Shown here piece after piece: positions 59,137 through 64,000 of a DNA stretch of 64,000 bases. The notes below the pieces were generated by a model. It was not told the DNA's origin. It was given only the letters and a program-made list of their open reading frames with translations, and searched no databases. Within the stretch, counting starts at the first letter, position 1. Each line of letters begins with the position of its first letter. This stretch comes from Gammaproteobacteria bacterium (lineage in GTDB: Bacteria > Pseudomonadota > Gammaproteobacteria > Nevskiales > Nevskiaceae). The stretch spans positions 62,001-126,000 of the forward strand of contig JAPLSA010000024.1 in assembly GCA_026398815.1 (NCBI GenBank), written 5' to 3'. The position numbers were made by a program, and so were the translations under genes.

Positions 59137-59538
59137 TCAGCCGAGCAGGGCAAACGCCCAGACGGAAGCCGTCAGCACCAGCGAAGCGGCCACCACGGTG
59201 TAGCCGCTGGCATAGGCCGACTTCAGATCGAAGCCGCGGCCGGTATCCCAGAACAGGTGCCGGATGCCGTTGCACAGGTGATAGAGCAGCGCCCAGGTGT
59301 AGGCGACCAGCAGCAGCTTGCCGATGACCGACTGCGCCAGCCCGGCGAACACGCCGAACGCTTCCGGACCGGCTGCGGCGGCGGTGACCCAGGCGGCCAG
59401 GAACACGGTGCCGAAGGCGAGCGCCAGACCGGTCAGGCGGTGGGTGATCGACAGCATCGACGTCAGCTGTGCCCGGTAGTACGGGCCGATCATGAAAGGC
59501 GATAGCGGACGGTTCGACGATGCAGGCTTCACGGACAT
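59137..59538 (-). CDS. sdhC: Succinate dehydrogenase cytochrome b subunit SdhC
   Basis: A 133-residue protein with three helices. RPLSPFMIGPYYRAQLTSML then SITHRLTG is the quinone-site signature, and LLYHLCNGIRHLFWDTG carries the haem-ligand histidine. The ATG at 59538 (MSVKPASSNRPLSP) gives the standard N-terminus, in place of a longer frame from 59634. Confidence 0.94.
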   Translation of the reverse strand: MSVKPASSNRPLSPFMIGPYYRAQLTSMLSITHRLTGLALAFGTVFLAAWVTAAAAGPEAFGVFAGLAQSVIGKLLLVAYTWALLYHLCNGIRHLFWDTGRGFDLKSAYASGYTVVAASLVLTASVWAFALLG

Positions 59539-59600
59539 GGGCTTGGGCTTTCCGGCAGAGAGGATGGCGTCACGTGCAGAGGTCGTCGTGAAAGTTCGGC

Positions 59601-59810
59601 CTAGAAGTCGATGCAGCGGCCGCCCTTTTCCCAATCGCCGAAGCGGGTCGGATCGGTACCGTCCCGCCGTCCGCCGATCTCCGGCACGGCGGCCGGTTCG
59701 GGAAGTGGCGACACCAGAGCATCGGCAGTCGGCACGGGGGCAGACTGCGGTGCAGCAATCGGCGGGTTGCCGGTCGCGGCGGGTGCTTCTGGAGGATTCG
59801 GGGAGCTCAC
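59601..59810 (-). CDS. SdhAF4-type assembly factor (DUF1674)
   Basis: A 69-residue protein from GTG 59810. A Pro/Ala-rich N-terminus leads to the family core EIGGRRDGTDPTRFGDWEKG ending GRCIDF at the very C-terminus. In mitochondria the SdhAF4 homologue protects flavinated SdhA before SdhB joins. Its place 62 bases before sdhC on the same strand supports the same role here and suggests it heads the operon. Confidence 0.88.
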   Translation of the reverse strand: MSSPNPPEAPAATGNPPIAAPQSAPVPTADALVSPLPEPAAVPEIGGRRDGTDPTRFGDWEKGGRCIDF

Positions 59811-59880
59811 GTTCGATGGGGTCTGCGTAACCCGTCTAGTGTGACAAAATTCCGATATTCATGGCAACGAACTGTATCGA

Positions 59881-60939
59881 TTGAACAACTTAACGCCCGC
59901 TGATAATGCCTCCGCGCCTGCCCCGTTCCCCCCTGGTTTCGACTGGCTGGACACGGTCGGCGCCCGGCTTGGCGCCGACGGCCTGCCCGATTTCGGCGAT
60001 CGCCGCGCCGAGGCGGCAGCGGCGCTGGCCAGCGACGTCGTCGCCCCGCTTGCCGATCGCGGCAGCCTGCGGGTCCGGGGTGCGGACGCCGATGCCTTCC
60101 TGCAGGGCCAGCTCAGCAATGACCTGCGCGAACTGACGCCGACCCGTGGCCAGCTGACCAGCTACTCGAATCCCAAGGGACGGGTGCTGGCGATCTTCGC
60201 GGCGATCCGCGCCGGCGACGAGATCTGGATGGAAACCAGCCGCAGCCTGCTGGCCGCCACCCTCAAGCGCATGAAGATGTTCGTGATGCGCTCGAAAGTG
60301 CAGCTCGACGATGCCGGCAGCGACGTGCTGTCGATCGGCATCGCCGGCCCGAATGCCGATCGCGTGCTCGACGCCGCCGGCCTGCTGGTGCCCAGCGTGC
60401 TGTGCCTGTGCGCCGAGGTCGACGGCATCGTCGTGATGCGCCGGCGCGGCCCGCAGAACCGCTACACCTTGCACGGCCCGGCGGCCCGTCTGGCGGCGCT
60501 GTGGCCGACCCTGGCCGCTCACGCCCGCCCGGTCGGCACGGAAGCCTGGCGGCTGACCGACATCCTCGCCGGCTTCCCGGCGCTGCATCCGGAAACCGCT
60601 GAGCAGCACGTTGCCCAGATGTTGAATCTGGACAAGCTCGAAGGCGTCAGCTTCTCGAAGGGCTGCTACCCGGGCCAGGAAATCGTGGCCCGCCTGCACT
60701 ACCTCGGCAATCTGAAGCGGCGCATGTTCGTGGCGCGAACCGCAGCCGGCACGGTGGCGCGCGGCGCACCGATCGTGATGGCCGGCGGTGAAGGCCAGGC
60801 GGTCGGCGACGTGCTCGACCACGCCCTGCACCCGGACGGCGGGCAGGCCCTGCTGGTGGTGCTGCAGACGGCGCAGGCCGAAGCCGGCGACCTGCGGATC
60901 GGCAGCAGCGACGGCCCGGCCGTCGAGGTCCTGCGCTAG
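59881..60939 (+). CDS. ygfZ: Folate-binding protein YgfZ (GcvT-like)
   Basis: A 352-residue protein of the YgfZ/IBA57 family, required for certain Fe-S enzymes through a folate-dependent step. The signature KGCYPGQEIVARLHYLGNLK (residues about 260-279) includes the conserved cysteine. The start appears to be TTG 59881; no ATG is available in frame and the ribosome site is poor, so the N-terminus is uncertain. Divergent from the sdhAF4-sdhCDAB unit, which fits a shared Fe-S maturation theme. Confidence 0.9.
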   Translation: MNNLTPADNASAPAPFPPGFDWLDTVGARLGADGLPDFGDRRAEAAAALASDVVAPLADRGSLRVRGADADAFLQGQLSNDLRELTPTRGQLTSYSNPKGRVLAIFAAIRAGDEIWMETSRSLLAATLKRMKMFVMRSKVQLDDAGSDVLSIGIAGPNADRVLDAAGLLVPSVLCLCAEVDGIVVMRRRGPQNRYTLHGPAARLAALWPTLAAHARPVGTEAWRLTDILAGFPALHPETAEQHVAQMLNLDKLEGVSFSKGCYPGQEIVARLHYLGNLKRRMFVARTAAGTVARGAPIVMAGGEGQAVGDVLDHALHPDGGQALLVVLQTAQAEAGDLRIGSSDGPAVEVLR

Positions 60940-60958
60940 GCGCCGCCCGGAAGGCGCA

Positions 60959-62434
60959 TCAGAAGGCGCTGAAGGTCAGCTGCACGAACAGCAGGTTCGA
61001 GGTACCGCCCCGCCCGGCCTCGCGCAGGAATTCGCCGGCCTTGAAGTAGGCGTACAGCACCTCGGTCTGGAAGTAGCGCGACTGCCGCCAGACCACCCGG
61101 GCATCGGCCTCGTGGCCGACGAAGCTGCCGCTCTGGCCGCTGGCATCGCGCAGACCGGCGTTGTTCCAGCGGTCGGTCGGCGAATTCAGCCGATACCAGT
61201 TGAAGCCGGCATCGAACTGAAAGTCGCGGGTCGGTGAAATCTCGAACCGCAGCTTCGGCGCCTCCAGGTTCTCGAATACGAAGTAGTCGTTCTGGGAGAA
61301 CGGCCGGGCGAAGCCGAACAGGCGCTCGAAACGGCCGCTCTGGCCATCGTTCGGATTGTCATCGCCGGAGGCGTAGTTGTAGGCCGCACTCAGGCGCGGC
61401 TTCCAGGGATGCGCAATGGTGTAGCCGAGCTCGCCGGTGTAGGCCTGGGCATCGTGCTTGCGCGGGCCATCGTTGCCACGCTGGCGGTAGTACGAGGCGT
61501 CGTAGTCGAAACCGGTCTTGCCGACGATGCCGTAGCCGCGCAGGCCCAGCGTGTGGATCTCGCGCTCGACCCCGGTCGGCGACTTCTTGCCGTCCTGCTT
61601 CAGCACCAGGTACAGCGGCTGCACGGTGATGAACTTCGAGTAGCGCCGGTAGTCGCCGATCGCGCCGATCAGTGTGTTGGCCTTGTCGCGCCGGTCGAAG
61701 CCGTTGTCGTCGCGCAGGATCGGCTGCAGCAGCAGCGCATCGACCTGCCAGGCATCGGACTGCTTGCCGAGGATGGCGCGGATGCCGTCGAAGTTGTTGG
61801 TGGTGTTGCGGAATTCGTTGCGCGCCAGCAGCCGGCGGTCGAGATATTCGAAGGCCTGGCGGCCGAATTTCACGCTGAGCTGCTTGTCCGCGAGCCAGGA
61901 CTGCTTGAAGAACAGCTCGCCGTACAGCTGGATCGGTTCCTGGAAATTCGAGTCGCGGACATCGCGCGGAAAATCGCCGTTGTAGCGCCGGGCATCGCTG
62001 ATCTCGACCGTGAAACGCAGCGGATCGAAACGGTTCTTGACCGCCAGGTAGGCGCGCGTGCGCAGCAGGAACGGCTGGTCGACGGTGTTGACGGCACGCC
62101 GGAAATCGTTGTCGCGGATCTCGAAGCGGGTGCGGTGATCGAGGCCGATGTCGAGCCAGTCGATATCGCCGAAACCGTCCAGCTCACCCAGCCAGGTCTT
62201 GTTCAGCTGCTGCACGTACGGCGGCGGCTCGCTGACCCGGCGGGTGCCGTAACTGCGCCGCTCGACGTAGTAGTCCTGCGCCGCCGGGGCTGCGTCGCTT
62301 GCCGGTGAGGGCAGCGCCTCGGCAGCAGCCGGGCCGGCCTGGGCCAGCAGCAGCGCCGCGCCAAGTGCGGCAGCCGGCCAGCATCCGGGCCGGCGGTGGA
62401 CAGGGCGCGGGGACGGCGAGGCGACGAAATACAT
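60959..62434 (-). CDS. Alginate-export-type outer-membrane porin
   Basis: A 491-residue protein with an N-terminal export signal (hydrophobic stretch about 20-36) and a long barrel region. WLDIGLDHRTRFEIRDNDFR, QPFLLRTRAYLAVKNRFDPL, VKFGRQAFEYLDRRLLARNE and RNTTNNFDGIRAIL are typical of alginate export domain proteins (AlgE-like, PF13372), a broad porin family also used for small-molecule uptake. It ends TFSAF with a terminal phenylalanine. ATG 62434; earlier starts at 62503 or 62476 would lengthen the signal region. The substrate is unknown, and no alginate genes are nearby. Confidence 0.82.
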   Translation of the reverse strand: MYFVASPSPRPVHRRPGCWPAAALGAALLLAQAGPAAAEALPSPASDAAPAAQDYYVERRSYGTRRVSEPPPYVQQLNKTWLGELDGFGDIDWLDIGLDHRTRFEIRDNDFRRAVNTVDQPFLLRTRAYLAVKNRFDPLRFTVEISDARRYNGDFPRDVRDSNFQEPIQLYGELFFKQSWLADKQLSVKFGRQAFEYLDRRLLARNEFRNTTNNFDGIRAILGKQSDAWQVDALLLQPILRDDNGFDRRDKANTLIGAIGDYRRYSKFITVQPLYLVLKQDGKKSPTGVEREIHTLGLRGYGIVGKTGFDYDASYYRQRGNDGPRKHDAQAYTGELGYTIAHPWKPRLSAAYNYASGDDNPNDGQSGRFERLFGFARPFSQNDYFVFENLEAPKLRFEISPTRDFQFDAGFNWYRLNSPTDRWNNAGLRDASGQSGSFVGHEADARVVWRQSRYFQTEVLYAYFKAGEFLREAGRGGTSNLLFVQLTFSAF

Positions 62435-62524
62435 GCGGTAATGATCTAAAGGAGCGCCGGAACTGCGCAGCTTCATTCTAAAACCAGCGCCGCACCGGAT
62501 CACGGACCGGCAGAAAAATAATCA

Positions 62525-62562
62525 ACGAAAAACCGCCGGGCATCGTGGCCGATGCCCGGCGG
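62525..62562 (-). terminator. Terminator of the TonB-dependent receptor gene
   Basis: A perfect 13-base-pair stem CCGCCGGGCATCG/CGATGCCCGGCGG (62533-62562, 4-base loop), followed on the minus strand by TTTTTCG, 57 bases past the receptor stop. Confidence 0.92.
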
Positions 62563-62618
62563 TCCGGTACGCAGCGATGGTCGCCGCCGGATCACACCGG
62601 CGGCGAGACGGCCGTCCT

Positions 62619-64000
62619 TCAGAACTCGCTGCGGAAGGTCACGCCGAAGGTCCGCGGATCGCCCGGCTGGCCGACGTACAGACCGGTGCCGCCGAAGCCC
62701 GGCGACAGCAGCTCGTAGTAGTGCTTGTCGAACAGGTTGCGGGTCCAGAACCAAAGATCCCAGCCGTTGGTGCTGCGGAAGCCGATGCGGCTGTTGAACA
62801 GCTCGTAACCCTCGACATTCAGCACCGTCGATGGCGAGGCCGACGACGAGAAGCCCGAGCGGTAGCTGCCGTCGAGGCCGACGAAGAAGTCGCCGTCGCG
62901 CTTCAGGAACACCACCGGCGTGAAGAACTCGCCGCCGAAGCTGGTGGCGAACTTGGAGACGCCCGGCAGGCGCTTGCCCGAGGCATCGACCGCCGCCGGG
63001 CCGCCAGTGCCTTCCAGCGGCGCCGGGGCATCGGTGAAGCGGCGGTACTTGCCGTCGGTGTAGGCCAGCGAGGTGTAGGCGCTGAAGTGCTCGCCGAAAC
63101 GGCCGTTGCTGTCGAACTCCACACCGCGCACCCGCACCTTGTCGGCGTTGGCCAGATAGCCACGGGCCACGCCGGCGGCGTTGTTGTTGACCTGCGCCTG
63201 GAAGTCGTCGATGTCGGTGTTGAACAGCGACAGGCTGACATTGACGCGACGGAACGGACGCGCCTTGACGCCCACTTCGTAGTGGCTGACATCTTCCGGC
63301 TTGACGGTGGCCAGCGACAGCACGGCGTTGCCGTTGGCGTCGGTCGGCAGGCCGGCGGTGTTCAGGCCGACGGTCTTGAAGCTGCGCGAGTAGGTGGCGT
63401 AGGTGTCGATGTTCTCGATCGGGTTGTAGGCGATCGTGATCTGGCCGGACACGTTGGTGTCGTCGATGTCGGCCGCGTAGGCCTGCGCCGGCAGCTGGGC
63501 CAGCTGCACCGCGCGCAGGCTCGGATTGGCGGAAGTGTCCTGGCCGCCGGAAACCTGGGCGTCGTAGTCGACCTTCTTGCGGTCGTAGTTCAGGCGGATG
63601 CCCGGCAGCACGCGGAGCTGGTCGGTGACCGTCCATTCCAGCTGGCCGAACAGCGCGGCGCTGTCGAACAGCGAATCGACGCTGAGCCGCTGGGTCAGGC
63701 CGTCGAGCAGTGCGCTGTTGTCGGCGTTGGCGGTGCCGGCCAGCAGCCAGCGCGACGCGGCCGAGCCGAGCGCGGTGGTTTGGATCGGGTTCGACTTGAT
63801 GGTCTGGTGGAAGCCGAACAGGCCGACCACGTAGTCCAGTTCCTTGGTGATGTCGCCGGCGAAGCGGAATTCCTGCGACCACTGCTTCTGGTACGAGGTC
63901 GCCGCCGACACCGTGTTGACCGGCAGGCCGGTGAAGTCGCGGTCGTTCGACGGGTCCCAGTCCCAGATGCGGTAAGCGGTGATCGAGGTGAACTTGCCGT
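62619..64000 (-). CDS. TonB-dependent outer-membrane receptor, partial (N-terminus beyond the window)
   Basis: The frame stays open from the TGA at 62619 to the window edge (about 460 residues) and continues upstream (FTSITAYRIWDWDPSND). It shows the C-terminal barrel of a TonB-dependent receptor: LRVLPGIRLNYDRKKV, NIDTYATYSRSFKT, EVGVKARPFRRVNVSLSLFN, DLWFWTRNLFDKHYYEL and the final FGVTFRSEF with terminal phenylalanine. The plug and TonB box are outside the window. Substrate unknown (siderophore, vitamin or carbohydrate types share this barrel). Confidence 0.92.
   Translation of the reverse strand, partial: GKFTSITAYRIWDWDPSNDRDFTGLPVNTVSAATSYQKQWSQEFRFAGDITKELDYVVGLFGFHQTIKSNPIQTTALGSAASRWLLAGTANADNSALLDGLTQRLSVDSLFDSAALFGQLEWTVTDQLRVLPGIRLNYDRKKVDYDAQVSGGQDTSANPSLRAVQLAQLPAQAYAADIDDTNVSGQITIAYNPIENIDTYATYSRSFKTVGLNTAGLPTDANGNAVLSLATVKPEDVSHYEVGVKARPFRRVNVSLSLFNTDIDDFQAQVNNNAAGVARGYLANADKVRVRGVEFDSNGRFGEHFSAYTSLAYTDGKYRRFTDAPAPLEGTGGPAAVDASGKRLPGVSKFATSFGGEFFTPVVFLKRDGDFFVGLDGSYRSGFSSSASPSTVLNVEGYELFNSRIGFRSTNGWDLWFWTRNLFDKHYYELLSPGFGGTGLYVGQPGDPRTFGVTFRSEF

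Noticed and set aside
59839-59863. GTGACAAAATTCCGATAT between sdhAF4 and ygfZ, similar to the AraC-type motif
   Set aside because: The CGGACAT core is not kept, there is no second copy at 21 bases, and the flanking genes are housekeeping; probably chance or promoter sequence.

Overview
The window is GC-rich proteobacterial chromosome. Gene content points to a gammaproteobacterium of the Nevskiales/Solimonadaceae kind: an alkane hydroxylase fused to rubredoxin, a DUF1329/RND pair, AraC regulators with an arabinose-binding-type N-terminus, and an sdhCDAB block with SdhE and a YgfX-like protein. The taxon is an inference from gene content only. Both window edges cut genes (a DUF1329 protein at the left, a TonB-dependent receptor at the right).

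1-15.7 kb, hydrophobic-substrate region: DUF1329 protein, RND exporter, AlkB-rubredoxin fusion with a divergent AraC regulator, a lipoxygenase-like protein followed directly by an adenylate cyclase/AAA/TPR protein, and a Baeyer-Villiger-type flavin monooxygenase with its own divergent AraC regulator. A related sequence around (T/C)CGGACAT or TTTCCGACAT lies upstream of four of these transcription units, so they may form one regulon. A dead IS3-family remnant separates the lipoxygenase from the monooxygenase.

15.7-29.4 kb: glycogen phosphorylase; an outer-membrane protein / isochorismatase-like hydrolase / NCS2 permease operon; a membrane Ser/Thr kinase with an N-terminal winged-helix domain; and a 1331-residue secreted protein with 14 FG-GAP repeats.

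29.5-52.8 kb, a urea and ureido-nitrogen island. On the minus strand, allophanate hydrolase (atzF), biuret hydrolase (biuH), an AtzH/HpxZ-like protein and a GntR regulator form an operon. Divergent from it is an NCS1 permease fused through a Cys-rich linker to a hybrid histidine kinase, with a translationally coupled LuxR-type response regulator, a porin, the urea ABC transporter urtABCDE, and urease genes ureDA-ureJ-ureBC-ureEF. ureG is separate and inverted beyond a patatin-like phospholipase and an M15-type peptidase. Proposed flow: uptake of urea and ureides through the porin and transporters, biuret to allophanate (BiuH), allophanate to ammonia and CO2 (AtzF), urea to ammonia (urease). 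Two candidate regulatory motifs tie the island together: TTGTATACAA-like sites suited to the GntR protein, and a TACGTCA-N2-TGACGTA palindrome before the kinase with a near copy before ureG.

52.9-60.9 kb: DNA alkylation repair (ogt, alkA), and succinate dehydrogenase (sdhCDAB) with three maturation factors nearby (SdhE, SdhAF4/DUF1674, and possibly the YkgJ-like and YgfX-like proteins), plus a DUF2939 gene wedged between sdhA and sdhB; then ygfZ. 61-64 kb: an alginate-export-type porin and a TonB-dependent receptor.

Three families of dispersed palindromic repeats occur in the intergenic gaps. No rRNA, tRNA or CRISPR array was seen.
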